NCBI RefSeq assembly: GCF_025787225.1
Contig: NZ_CP090958.1
Span: 2,342,550 to 2,406,549 of the forward strand
Direction: 5' to 3'
Length of the DNA: 64,000 nucleotides
Source: Saxibacter everestensis
GTDB taxonomy: Bacteria > Actinomycetota > Actinomycetes > Actinomycetales > Brevibacteriaceae
Positions 17,389 to 25,654 of the stretch are shown in pieces. Position 1 is the stretch's first letter; each line of letters opens with the position of its first letter. The translations under genes and the position numbers were made by a program. Under the pieces are notes generated by a model, which ran no database searches, had not been told where the DNA came from, and was given only the letters and a program-made list of their open reading frames with translations.

Positions 17389-18036
17389 ATGCACACACGC
17401 CATTTATCGCTGCGCAGACCGCGCAAGCTCGTCGTCGGGGCGGTGCTTCTCGCGCTGATTGCGTTCGCCGTTTTTACGGTGTTCCAACTCACGTCCGGCT
17501 CGTCCGGCGGCCGGGATAACTCCGCGCAGGTAGCAGCCGGATCCACCGCATCACCCTCAGTCGCGGAATCCGGATCGACTCCGAGCGAACCGGCCCCGAA
17601 CGAGACCGAATCCACAGGCCCGGAACCCTCGGCGACGGTGCCGGCCACACCGGAAACCGAAGAGCCTCCCGCTGGACCGCCGCAGGAAGAGGACGCCGCA
17701 CCGAGCCCGTCGGAGTCCTCAGGCGTAAGCGGCAAGCAGGGAGTGACACCGATCGTGAGTTTCGCCGGTTGGCATGCCGCCGACGGCCGGGTCGAGGTAT
17801 CCGGCTTCGTGAGCTCCGTGCTCGAAACCTCCGGCAGCTGCACCGTGCGACTCAGCCGCGAAGGCATCACCGTCACCGTTGAACGGAAGGCAAGCGCCAG
17901 CGCGACCACGACGGACTGCGGGAACTTCGTCATCGCCCGCGACAAACTCGCCAGCGGGGTCTGGAAAGCGATCCTGATCTACGAGTCACCGGACTACTAC
18001 GGCGAGTCAGCGCCTGCCACGGTGGTGGTCCCCTGA
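17389..18036 (+). CDS. Membrane-anchored extracytoplasmic protein of unknown function
   Basis: A 215-residue protein. It has a basic N-terminus (HTRHLSLRRPRK), one membrane helix (about 14-34), a Ser/Pro/Glu/Thr low-complexity stalk (36-115), and a small beta-rich C-terminal domain (about 120-215). Two cysteines (GSC and TDC) in that domain could form a disulfide outside the cell. No catalytic motif seen. Its TGA shares one base with the ATG of the secreted LGFP protein (TGATG at 18034-18038), so the two are translationally coupled and probably work together at the cell surface. The 230 bases upstream (17159-17388) are AT-rich relative to the window and must hold divergent promoters for this gene and the hydrolase. 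Confidence 0.75.
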   Translation: MHTRHLSLRRPRKLVVGAVLLALIAFAVFTVFQLTSGSSGGRDNSAQVAAGSTASPSVAESGSTPSEPAPNETESTGPEPSATVPATPETEEPPAGPPQEEDAAPSPSESSGVSGKQGVTPIVSFAGWHAADGRVEVSGFVSSVLETSGSCTVRLSREGITVTVERKASASATTTDCGNFVIARDKLASGVWKAILIYESPDYYGESAPATVVVP

Positions 18037-19661
18037 TGCGCACTGCTACGAAACGCCTCATTGTGCTGCTCTGCGCCGTGACACTCGCGGCCACAGGTTT
18101 CAACGGCATCATTACCGCGACCACCTCCGCGCCGGCCGCTGCTGTGACTGGCAGCGACTTCCGGCCGGGCAAGATCATCACCGACGAGCTCTTCTACGAC
18201 TCAGCCGCACTCTCGGCGGCCGAGGTTCAGACATTCCTCAACGGCAAGGTGGCCAGTTGCACCTCCGGCTACACCTGTCTGAAGAGCTATCGGCAAACCT
18301 CGGGAAGCCGCGCGGCCGATGCCTACTGCAAGGCCTACACCGGACAGACCAACGAAACATCCGCGTCAATCATCTACCGGGTAGGCAAGGCCTGCGGCGT
18401 CAGCCAGATGGTGCTACTCGTGCTGCTGCAAAAGGAGCAAGGGCTCGTCACTTCCACGGCGCCCACGGCAGAGAAGTACCAAAAGGCGACCGGATACGGT
18501 TGCCCCGATACGGCGGCATGCGATTCCAAGTACTACGGATTCTTCAACCAGGTCTACATGGCTGCTTGGAAGTACAAGGTCTACCGGGCCAATCCCGGCA
18601 ACTACAACTACCAGGCCGGACGTAGCAACTACATCTTGTACAACCCCGACACGGACTGCGGCGGCAGCAACGTCTACATCCAGAACCAGGCGACCGCCGG
18701 GCTCTATACCTACACTCCTTACCAGCCCAACCAGGCCGCCCTGAACAATCTCAACGGCACTGGTGACTCCTGCAGCGCCTACGGCAACCGGAACTTCTGG
18801 CGCTACTACAACAGCTGGTTCGGCTCAACTGACGCCTACCCGGTCCATGGGGCCATCGGCACGGTCTACCGGGCACTCGGCGGCGCCTCCGGCGTGCTCG
18901 GCGTCTCGACCAGCCCGGAACGGTGCGGGCTGAAGAACTCCGGCTGTTACCAACAGTTCAAGGGCGGCAGCATCCACTGGACGTCGAAGTCCGGAGCACA
19001 TGCGACCCGAGGCGCCATCCGGACCGAGTGGCAGGCACTTGGCTGGGAGAACGGCTTCCTCGGCTATCCAAAGGGTGACCAGGGCTGCGGGCTGAAGGAT
19101 TCCGGCTGCTACCAGACATTTGAAGGTGGCGGCATCCACTACTCGGCCAATACCGATGCCCACGCCACCCGCGGCAAGATTCGTGCCGCCTGGGAGGCTC
19201 AGGGCTGGGAGAACGGGAAGCTGGGCTATCCGAAGGGTGACCAGGGCTGCGGGCTGAAGGACTCCGGCTGCTACCAGACATTCCAGGGAGGCAGCATCCA
19301 CTACTCGGCCAACACGGCCGCCCAGATAACCACGGGTGGGATCCGGTCGGCCTGGCAGGCGTCGGGCTGGCAGGACGGGCCGATGGGTTACCCGACCTCG
19401 AACGAAAAGTGCGGCTTGCGGGATTCCGGCTGCTACCAGTCGTTCCAGAAGGGCAAGATCCACTGGTCCTCGGCGTCCGGCGCGCACCTGACCAAGGGTG
19501 CGATCCAAAAGGCGTGGGCCGGCACCGGGTGGGAGAACGGGCGCCTGCGGTACCCGACGACCAATGAGGTGTGCAGCTCAAGCACCAAGTGCGTGCAGAC
19601 ATTCCAGGGCGGCACGATCACCTGGACCTCAGGCAAGACTCCGGTGATCCGCTACACCTAG
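18036..19661 (+). CDS. Secreted LGFP-repeat protein with Cys-rich N-terminal domain (hemagglutinin-like annotation family)
   Basis: A 541-residue exported protein. A signal peptide covers about 1-36 (cut near AAAVTG). A Cys-rich domain at 40-265 is known in many actinobacterial surface proteins: FLNGKVASC, LLQKEQGL (Glu134), GYGCPDTAACDSKYYGFFNQV, SNVYIQNQATAGLYTYTPYQ and NRNFWRYYNSWFG. The VLLVLLQKEQGL helix recalls lytic transglycosylase helices with a catalytic Glu, but I cannot show activity. Five LGFP units follow, with LG motifs at 288, 342, 396, 450 and 504 (exact 54-residue period). It starts inside the stop of the upstream membrane protein. Probably wall-bound, sharing repeat architecture with the hydrolase at 13988-17158. 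Confidence 0.87.
   Translation: MRTATKRLIVLLCAVTLAATGFNGIITATTSAPAAAVTGSDFRPGKIITDELFYDSAALSAAEVQTFLNGKVASCTSGYTCLKSYRQTSGSRAADAYCKAYTGQTNETSASIIYRVGKACGVSQMVLLVLLQKEQGLVTSTAPTAEKYQKATGYGCPDTAACDSKYYGFFNQVYMAAWKYKVYRANPGNYNYQAGRSNYILYNPDTDCGGSNVYIQNQATAGLYTYTPYQPNQAALNNLNGTGDSCSAYGNRNFWRYYNSWFGSTDAYPVHGAIGTVYRALGGASGVLGVSTSPERCGLKNSGCYQQFKGGSIHWTSKSGAHATRGAIRTEWQALGWENGFLGYPKGDQGCGLKDSGCYQTFEGGGIHYSANTDAHATRGKIRAAWEAQGWENGKLGYPKGDQGCGLKDSGCYQTFQGGSIHYSANTAAQITTGGIRSAWQASGWQDGPMGYPTSNEKCGLRDSGCYQSFQKGKIHWSSASGAHLTKGAIQKAWAGTGWENGRLRYPTTNEVCSSSTKCVQTFQGGTITWTSGKTPVIRYT
18900..19640. repeat. Tandem 162-bp LGFP-coding repeats, two units nearly identical
   Basis: Five units with a 162-base period. 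The stretches from 19071 and from 19233 (exactly 162 bases apart) agree for about 48 bases with one silent difference and stay close over the rest of the unit, pointing to recent duplication or gene conversion. Confidence 0.8.
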
Positions 19662-19692
19662 CGCCGGACCGTCCGTGCCGGAAACCGGCTAG
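19658..19692. terminator. Candidate bidirectional terminator between convergent genes
   Basis: CTAGCGCCGG (19658-19667) can pair with CCGGCTAG (19685-19692) with a two-base bulge. The structure spans both stop codons of the convergent LGFP and LCP genes. Confidence 0.35.
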
Positions 19693-21203
19693 CCCACCGA
19701 GCAGATGCTTGCCTCGGACTCCTCGTCGCTATCCTTCGAGTTCGAGGCTGCAACCGGCCCGGCTGCAGCCGGGCCGGCGGAGGCCAGGCTCGCAGGAACG
19801 CCGAACGAGCCCGCGGATACACCAGAGCTCCCGGCGGCGTTCTTGTCCTTGGTCTGCTCCGAGGCGGCTATCTTCTCCTCGACTTTTGCCCGCACCTTCG
19901 AGTAGTCGGGCCTGGACGGCGTGATCAACGGCGGAACGAAGGCAGCTTCGCCGATCGGCTCGGACTTGGCCTTGATCGCTAGATCGACGAATCCGCCTAG
20001 ATGGCCCTCGGGGATGTCGGTGGAGACAACCTCCGGGGCGGCGCCGGCAATCTTCTGGAATCGGGTCAGCAGGGTGCCCGGATCGAGCTGCTTGAGCATT
20101 GCCTTCTGCACGCAGCGTTGGCGCACCATGCGTTCGTAATCGCTGGCGCCTTCGCGCGATCGGGCAAACCATAGCGCGTGGTGCCCATCCATCTTCTGCT
20201 TGCCAGGTTCAATCCAGCCGAGCGGGGCGGTGTGCCGGTCGGTACCCGGGATGACGGGACCGCTGATCGGCACCCGCTTTCCGGATGTGATGGTCAGGCC
20301 GCCCATGGCATCGATCAGGTCCTCGAAGCCCTTGAGGTCGATCATGGCGTAATACTGGACCTCCAGGCCGGTGACTCCGGAAACCGCGTCCTTCATCACT
20401 TCGGCACCGGGATCTTTTGCTCCCGGGTATTCGCCCTTGTGCTCTTCGCCCTTGCCGTACAGCGTGTTGATCAGACATTCGTCACCGCAGCTGTAGCCCT
20501 GGGGGTAAGCGGCACGCATCGGCGAGGACTCCGAGAAGGGAATGTTCTGCAGGTTGCGAGGGACGCTGAAGATTACGGACCGCCCGGTCTTGGCATCGAT
20601 GCTGACCAACGAAATACTGTCCGGCCGATTACCCACCCGGCCTTTTCCGGCGTCACCGCCCATCAGCAGCACGTTGTAGCGACCGTCGGCCGGCTTCGCG
20701 ATACTTCCGCCGCCGAAGATGCTGCTGATCAGCCCGCGTTGACTGTTCACCAAACTGGCTCCGTACACCAGCCCTCCGCTGGTAAGCACCATCAGCACGG
20801 CGACTGTCCCGGCGGTGGCCGCCCGCATCCTCCTGGAAAGCTGGGGCGGCTTGATCAGCCGGAACGCGTCGACGAAAAGCACCGCCCAGAGAATGGCCAG
20901 CGCGATCAGGACGACAGCGGCGACGGCGAGTAGCCATGAGGACGTGACCGCAGCAAAAAGCCAGTCCCGCTTGACCAGCAGCAGGACGACGGCAATCAGA
21001 ACCACGAGCCAAAAGCCGATGAATACCCGCAGCCCGAGCCGACCCAGGCCCTTCTTCCCTGCTATCACCTGCGCACTACCCGGCAGGAATAGAGTCAGCA
21101 GAATAATCAGCCACGCCCGGCGGTCTTTGACCGCGGGTTCTGATGCCTCGGGATGCCGAAGCGGGTCAGTCAAAAGTCTGGGCGGGCGGGACGTGGTACT
21201 CAC
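19689..21203 (-). CDS. LytR-CpsA-Psr (LCP) family wall-glycopolymer ligase
   Basis: LCP proteins attach polyprenyl-phosphate-linked glycopolymers to peptidoglycan. There are three to four membrane helices in the first 150 residues. The extracytoplasmic LCP domain follows: YNVLLMGGDAGKGRVGNRPDS (Asp and Arg of the active site), SVIFSVPRNLQ, INTLYGKGE, GLEVQYYAMIDLKGFEDLIDAMGG and ALWFARSREGASDYERMVRQR. The C-terminal 60 residues are low-complexity. I chose GTG at 21203 (VSTTSRPP, 504 aa). A TTG three codons upstream (21212) is possible. It faces the LGFP gene and fits the envelope theme of this region. Confidence 0.9.
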   Translation of the reverse strand: MSTTSRPPRLLTDPLRHPEASEPAVKDRRAWLIILLTLFLPGSAQVIAGKKGLGRLGLRVFIGFWLVVLIAVVLLLVKRDWLFAAVTSSWLLAVAAVVLIALAILWAVLFVDAFRLIKPPQLSRRMRAATAGTVAVLMVLTSGGLVYGASLVNSQRGLISSIFGGGSIAKPADGRYNVLLMGGDAGKGRVGNRPDSISLVSIDAKTGRSVIFSVPRNLQNIPFSESSPMRAAYPQGYSCGDECLINTLYGKGEEHKGEYPGAKDPGAEVMKDAVSGVTGLEVQYYAMIDLKGFEDLIDAMGGLTITSGKRVPISGPVIPGTDRHTAPLGWIEPGKQKMDGHHALWFARSREGASDYERMVRQRCVQKAMLKQLDPGTLLTRFQKIAGAAPEVVSTDIPEGHLGGFVDLAIKAKSEPIGEAAFVPPLITPSRPDYSKVRAKVEEKIAASEQTKDKNAAGSSGVSAGSFGVPASLASAGPAAAGPVAASNSKDSDEESEASICSVG

Positions 21204-21285
21204 AAAACTCAAGTATCGTCGCTGAACCTCAAAGCAAACTGAGTTCTTCCGGATGTCGGCGTGTCATCTGCCGATTGAGTACCGT

Positions 21286-21307
21286 CTCGGCCGACCGGAA
21301 TGCCGAG
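21286..21307 (-). terminator. Hairpin after the acyl-CoA dehydrogenase gene
   Basis: CTCGGC (21286-21291) and GCCGAG (21302-21307) form a six-base GC-rich stem with a 10-base loop, nine bases downstream of the minus-strand stop at 21316. A smaller TCGGC/GCCGA hairpin follows at 21256-21274. Confidence 0.4.
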
Positions 21308-21315
21308 GACGGCGC

Positions 21316-22464
21316 TCACTTCATCAGATGGCGCGCCATCACCATACGTTGAATCTGATTCGTGCCTTCATAGATCTGGGTGATCTTGGCGTCGCGCATC
21401 ATCCGCTCGACCGGATGGTCCTTAACGTAGCCCGCACCGCCGAGGAGCTGGACGGCATCGGTGGTGATCTCCATTGCGGCATCCGACGCATAACATTTGG
21501 CCGCCGCACCGAAGAAGCCCAGATCCTTGTCGGTCCGCTCGCTCTTAGCAGCCGCCACGTACATCATCTGCCGCGCGGTCTCCAGCTTCATCGCCATATC
21601 GGCTAGCATGAACTGCACGCCCTGGAATTCGGAGATCGCCTTTCCGAACTGCTGGCGCTGCTGAACGTAGTTCACCGCGTAATCGAGGGCACCCTGCGCG
21701 ATTCCGACCGCCTGCGCGGCGATTGTCACCCGGGTGTGATCCAGGGTGCGCAGCGCGATCTTCAACCCCTCGCCTTCGGCGCCGATGATTCTGTCGCCGG
21801 GAATCCGGACATTGTCGAAGTACAGTTCACGGGTCGGGCTGCCCTTGATGCCGAGCTTGCGTTCCGGTTCGCCGAAACTGAATCCCGCGTCATCCGCCTC
21901 AACGACGAAGGCGGAAACGTTCCGGCCGCGGGCGCCGTCCGGATCGGTGACGGCCATCACAGTGTAGAACTTCGAAACACCGGCGTTGGTGATCCAGGCT
22001 TTTGAGCCGTTGAGAATCCAGTCGTCCCCAACCCGGCGCGCTCTGGTCTTCATCGCCGCGGTATCAGAACCTGCCTCGCGCTCGGAGAGTCCGTAGGAGA
22101 ACATCGCCTCGCCACGAGCGACCGCCGGGAAGTACTTGGCCTTCAGCTCCTGGGAACCGGCCAGCTGAACCGGCATGCTTCCCAGCTTGTTCACCGCCGG
22201 AATCAGCGATGACGATGCGCATCCACGCGCGATCTCTTCGATCACGATGCAAACGGCCAGCGCGTCGGCCCCGACGCCGCCGAACTCCTCGGGGATGTGC
22301 GGCGCGTGGAAGTCGGTCGCCACGAGCGCGTCGAGCGCCTCCTGCGGGAAGCGCGAGTTCTCGTCGACATCCGCGGCGAACGGGGCTACTTTTGCCTCAA
22401 CCACGTTTCGAACCGCGGCCCGCAGCTCCTCGTGTTCATCGGTAGTTGCGAACAGGTTGGTCAT
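21316..22464 (-). CDS. Acyl-CoA dehydrogenase
   Basis: FAD-dependent enzyme of 382 residues for the first oxidation step of acyl-CoA catabolism. Family signatures: LSEREAGSDTAAMKTRA (FAD/substrate site), ILNGSKAWITNAGVSKFY, a THVTIAAQAVGIAQGALDYA-like helix, LLGGAGYVKDHPVERMMRD, and the catalytic base in YEGTNQIQR (Glu366). The position of the Glu matches short/branched and medium-chain ACADs rather than isovaleryl-type enzymes. It is divergent from an acyl-CoA ligase across a 111-base region with a perfect palindrome, so the two are probably controlled together. Chain-length preference cannot be read. Confidence 0.93.
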   Translation of the reverse strand: MTNLFATTDEHEELRAAVRNVVEAKVAPFAADVDENSRFPQEALDALVATDFHAPHIPEEFGGVGADALAVCIVIEEIARGCASSSLIPAVNKLGSMPVQLAGSQELKAKYFPAVARGEAMFSYGLSEREAGSDTAAMKTRARRVGDDWILNGSKAWITNAGVSKFYTVMAVTDPDGARGRNVSAFVVEADDAGFSFGEPERKLGIKGSPTRELYFDNVRIPGDRIIGAEGEGLKIALRTLDHTRVTIAAQAVGIAQGALDYAVNYVQQRQQFGKAISEFQGVQFMLADMAMKLETARQMMYVAAAKSERTDKDLGFFGAAAKCYASDAAMEITTDAVQLLGGAGYVKDHPVERMMRDAKITQIYEGTNQIQRMVMARHLMK

Positions 22465-22515
22465 GGCGCGCGTCCTCTTAGTCTGGAGATTTTCGGTCCG
22501 GTACTAGTAGCTTAT

Positions 22516-22531
22516 GTTACTACCGAGTAAC
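22516..22531. promoter_or_regulatory. Palindromic operator between acyl-CoA dehydrogenase and acyl-CoA ligase
   Basis: GTTACTaccgAGTAAC: perfect six-base arms with a four-base spacer, centred between the two divergent starts (52 bases from the dehydrogenase ATG, 44 from the ligase ATG). Size and symmetry suit a TetR-family regulator of fatty-acid catabolism, but no such regulator gene is in the window. Confidence 0.55.
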
Positions 22532-22575
22532 TTAGATGTAGAAGATACCTCTTAGTCACGATCGAAGGAGATCAG

Positions 22576-24099
22576 ATGCCAACTGTGGCAGCAAACCTGG
22601 CCAATAATCTGCAGCTGGCGGCCGAACGGCGTCCGGACAACATCGCGATCAAGCTTGACGATCTCACCTTGACCTACTCGGCACTCAACGGATTCAGCAT
22701 GAAGGTGGCCGGCTTCCTTCGGGCGAAGGAGATCTCGGCCGGAGAACGGGTGGCACTTATTACGCCCAATGTCCCACACGTTCCGGCGCTTTACTACGGA
22801 ATTCTGCGCCTGGGCGGGATTGTCGTGCCGATGAATCCGCTGCTCAAGGCCCGCGAAATTCTTTATCATCTGAAAGACTCCGGCGCATCGATCGTGCTTG
22901 CCTGGGAGACATTCGCGGAAGAAGCCGGAAAGGCCGCCGAAGAGCTCGGCATCGAAGTAGTGGTGGTTGATTCCGGCCAGTTCATGCAGCGGGTTTCCGA
23001 GGCCACGCCGATTACGGAGATCACCGAGCAGGACGACGACGATACAGCCGTTGTCCTCTATACCTCCGGGACGACCGGACAGCCAAAGGGCGCCAGTCTG
23101 ACGCATTTGAATATGCGCCGGAACGCCGAAGTTTCGGTAAATCTGATGCGGATCACCGAAGACGATGTGGTTTTCGGCGGGCTTCCGCTTTTCCATGTTT
23201 TCGGTCAGACATGTGCCATGAACGCGACCATCGTTGCGCAATCGACCCTGACCCTGCTGCCGAAGTTCGATCCGGTTAAGGCGCTTGAGATCGTGGTCCG
23301 GGACGGTGTCTCCGTGTTTCTCGGGGTGCCGACCATGTACGTGGCAATTCTGCGGACGCCGAGCCGGGAGAGCACGGATGTGTCGAAGTGGCGGGTGGCC
23401 GTGTCCGGCGGCTCGGCGCTTCCGGTGGAGGTGTTGCGCGAGTTCGGCGCGGTCTTCCCCTCCGTGACAATGATCGAGGGCTACGGACTGTCGGAAACCT
23501 CGCCCGTTGTCTGCTTCAACCAGCTCGATGTCGGTCAGAAGGCAGGGTCGATCGGAACTCCGGTGGAAGGCGTCGAACTCCGCGTGGTGGATCCCGACGG
23601 CAACGACGTGCCCCAGGGCGAGGTGGGCGAGATAGCTGTCCGCGGCCATGCCGTGATGAAGGGCTACTGGAATCGTCCGGAAGCAACTGCCGCCGCGATT
23701 CCCGATGGCTGGTTCCGCACCGGCGACCTGGCCAGGATTGACCAGGACGGATTCTTCTTCATCGTCGACCGGACCAAGGACATGATCCTGCGCGGCGGGT
23801 ACAACGTGTATCCGCGCGAGATCGAAGAAGTGCTGTACACGCATCCGGCGATTGCCGAGGCTGCGGTCGTTGGACGTTCCGACGATTTACACGGCGAGGA
23901 GATCGTGGCCGTGATCGCACTTAAAGCCGAGGCGGCCGCGGACGACGACGAGGCCAGGGCGCGTTTATGCGAGGAAATCCGTGAGTTCGCCAAGGAGCGG
24001 GTCGCGGCCTACAAGTATCCGCGTGAGGTGAGGATCGTCGATGAGCTGCCGAAAGGTCCGACCGGCAAGATCCTCAAGCGGGAAATCAGCGCCGGCTAG
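22576..24099 (+). CDS. Long-chain fatty-acid-CoA ligase (FadD type)
   Basis: AMP-forming acyl-CoA synthetase, 507 residues. The phosphate loop LYTSGTTGQPKGASLTHLN lies at 161-179. Then come MIEGYGLSETSPVVCFN, WFRTGDLARIDQDGFFFIVD, RTKDMILRGGYNVYPREIEE, and the C-terminal catalytic lysine in PTGKILKR (Lys498). A GAAGGAG ribosome site lies seven bases before the ATG. Activates fatty acids to acyl-CoA, feeding the divergent acyl-CoA dehydrogenase. Substrate chain length is not evident. Confidence 0.93.
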   Translation: MPTVAANLANNLQLAAERRPDNIAIKLDDLTLTYSALNGFSMKVAGFLRAKEISAGERVALITPNVPHVPALYYGILRLGGIVVPMNPLLKAREILYHLKDSGASIVLAWETFAEEAGKAAEELGIEVVVVDSGQFMQRVSEATPITEITEQDDDDTAVVLYTSGTTGQPKGASLTHLNMRRNAEVSVNLMRITEDDVVFGGLPLFHVFGQTCAMNATIVAQSTLTLLPKFDPVKALEIVVRDGVSVFLGVPTMYVAILRTPSRESTDVSKWRVAVSGGSALPVEVLREFGAVFPSVTMIEGYGLSETSPVVCFNQLDVGQKAGSIGTPVEGVELRVVDPDGNDVPQGEVGEIAVRGHAVMKGYWNRPEATAAAIPDGWFRTGDLARIDQDGFFFIVDRTKDMILRGGYNVYPREIEEVLYTHPAIAEAAVVGRSDDLHGEEIVAVIALKAEAAADDDEARARLCEEIREFAKERVAAYKYPREVRIVDELPKGPTGKILKREISAG

Positions 24100-24135
24100 T
24101 GCTGGACATAGCCCGACCTGCTCGGCTGATGCCGG

Positions 24136-25167
24136 CTACTGCAACGCGGGAATCACCTCTCGCTGAAACAGTTCGACGCTCGACAGGTCGTAGGCCGCGT
24201 CCGGGAAGACCGTGATGGCATAGCCCAGCCCGGCCGCCTTTAGCGCGGAGAGGTTCTCCACGATCTGCTCGGGTGTTCCGATCGCGGTGCGGCTGGACGT
24301 CCATCTGTTCACCTGGTCTTGATCGTCCGGGCCAAGGAACGGCTTGATCCGGTCATTCAGCCGCTCGATCTTATGTTCGACTTCGGCATCCGTCTGGCCG
24401 ATGATCACGATGTAGTTCGCCGAACGGGTGATCTCTGCTGGATCACGCCCGACATCGGCGCAGTGCTGAGCCAGAACCTCGGACTTGCGCCTGAATCCGT
24501 CCAGCGTTCCGTCGAAGTTGGTGTAGTTGCCGTATTCCGCCGCGATCCGTAGCGTCTTCTTCTCGCCGCCGCCGGCAACCCAGACCGGAATGCCGCCCTC
24601 CTGGAGGGGTAACGGCCTGCAGAGCGCGCCGCTGGTCTGATAGTGCTTGCCGGTAAAGGATGAGATGCCGTCGCGCCAGAGCTGTCGAATGATCTGCACG
24701 CCTTCGTCCAGCCGGGCCAGCCGCTCGCCGGCCCGGGGAAAGCCGTATCCGTAGGCTTTCCATTCATGTTCGTACCAGCCGGCGCCAATGCCGAGTTCCA
24801 TTCGGCCGCCGGAGATGATGTCGATCGTTGCGGCGACTTTCGCCAGGTACGCGGGATTCCGGTAGGAAACGCAGGTGCACATCTGGCCCAGGCGCACCCG
24901 GGATGTTGTCGCCGCCACAGCCGACAGCACTGTATATGCCTCGTGTGTGGCCTCTTCGGTGGGGGCCGGAACGGTATGGAAGTGGTCGTAGACCCAGACT
25001 GATTCCCACTCTTCGTGTGCGTCTGCGTGCTGCGCAACCTTCGACATCGTGTTCCAGTGCTCGGACGGGTCGATTCCGACCAGGTCGAGACGCCAGCCTT
25101 GCGGAATGAACATGCCGAATCGCATTGCCTTATTTGACTGCCCTGCGTCGTAAGACTCATCGCTCAT
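24136..25167 (-). CDS. LLM-class F420-dependent oxidoreductase (TIGR03560-like)
   Basis: A 343-residue TIM-barrel flavin/F420 oxidoreductase. Evidence: MRFGMFIPQGWRLDLVGI, SVWVYDHFHTVP, YTVLSAVAATTSRVRLGQMCTC, NPAYLAKVAATIDIISGGRMELGIGAGWYEHEW (the conserved bacterial-luciferase barrel segment) and GGGEKKTLRIAAEYG. This subgroup is predicted to use F420 rather than FMN. The presence of cofD and cofE earlier in the window supports that. Substrate unknown. It is convergent with the acyl-CoA ligase and divergent from the CoA-binding protein gene. Confidence 0.87.
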   Translation of the reverse strand: MSDESYDAGQSNKAMRFGMFIPQGWRLDLVGIDPSEHWNTMSKVAQHADAHEEWESVWVYDHFHTVPAPTEEATHEAYTVLSAVAATTSRVRLGQMCTCVSYRNPAYLAKVAATIDIISGGRMELGIGAGWYEHEWKAYGYGFPRAGERLARLDEGVQIIRQLWRDGISSFTGKHYQTSGALCRPLPLQEGGIPVWVAGGGEKKTLRIAAEYGNYTNFDGTLDGFRRKSEVLAQHCADVGRDPAEITRSANYIVIIGQTDAEVEHKIERLNDRIKPFLGPDDQDQVNRWTSSRTAIGTPEQIVENLSALKAAGLGYAITVFPDAAYDLSSVELFQREVIPALQ

Positions 25168-25222
25168 GGCTAAACGCTACTCCGAAACCGGATGCGGCAC
25201 CGTCGGCACGATAGGGCAGACT

Positions 25223-25645
25223 ATGAGCATGACGCACGTCAACGATGCAACCGTCATCCGTAATCTACTGACCAGCCCCGGCCGGTGGGCGGTCGTGGGG
25301 TTGTCGAAGAACAAGGCACGGGCCGCCTGGAACGTCTCGGCCCTGCTACAGCAGTTGGGCCACACCATCGTTCCGGTTCATCCTTCTGCGGATGAGGTGC
25401 ATGGCCAGCGCGGCTACCCTTCGCTCGGCGCGATCGGCGCTCCGATCGACGTGGTGGATGTTTTCGTCCATTCGCAAGCCGCCGGCGACATCGTCGACCA
25501 GGCAATCGCGATTGGCGCGAAGGCGGTGTGGTTGCAGCTCGATGTGATCGATGAGGACGCCGCAGCCCGCGCGAAGGCGGCCGGCCTCGATGTCGTGATG
25601 GACACCTGTCCCTCGATCGAGCGTCGCAGCCTGGGCTTGTTCTAA
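25223..25645 (+). CDS. CoA-binding domain protein (YccU-like)
   Basis: A 140-residue single Rossmann CoA-binding domain: RWAVVGLSKNKARAAWNVSALLQQLGHTIVPVHP, then GAIGAPIDVVDVFVHSQAAGDIVDQAIAIGAKAVWLQLDV and VVMDTCPSIERRSLG. The domain is the one found alone in YccU and fused in acyl-CoA synthetases. I chose the ATG at 25223; ATG 25229 is equally possible, and a longer 25166 start would overlap the divergent gene. Role unknown; probably binds CoA or an acyl-CoA as a sensor or chaperone. Ends nine bases before the convergent purE stop. Confidence 0.85.
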   Translation: MSMTHVNDATVIRNLLTSPGRWAVVGLSKNKARAAWNVSALLQQLGHTIVPVHPSADEVHGQRGYPSLGAIGAPIDVVDVFVHSQAAGDIVDQAIAIGAKAVWLQLDVIDEDAAARAKAAGLDVVMDTCPSIERRSLGLF

Positions 25646-25654
25646 AGCCCGGAT

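Noticed and set aside
22552-23844. 430-residue minus-strand reading frame
   Set aside because: Antisense to the well-supported acyl-CoA ligase, with no recognisable motifs.
24100-24135. Possible terminator between the acyl-CoA ligase and LLM genes
   Set aside because: AGCCCGA/TCGGCT pairs only with a bulge and a short stem; too weak to list.
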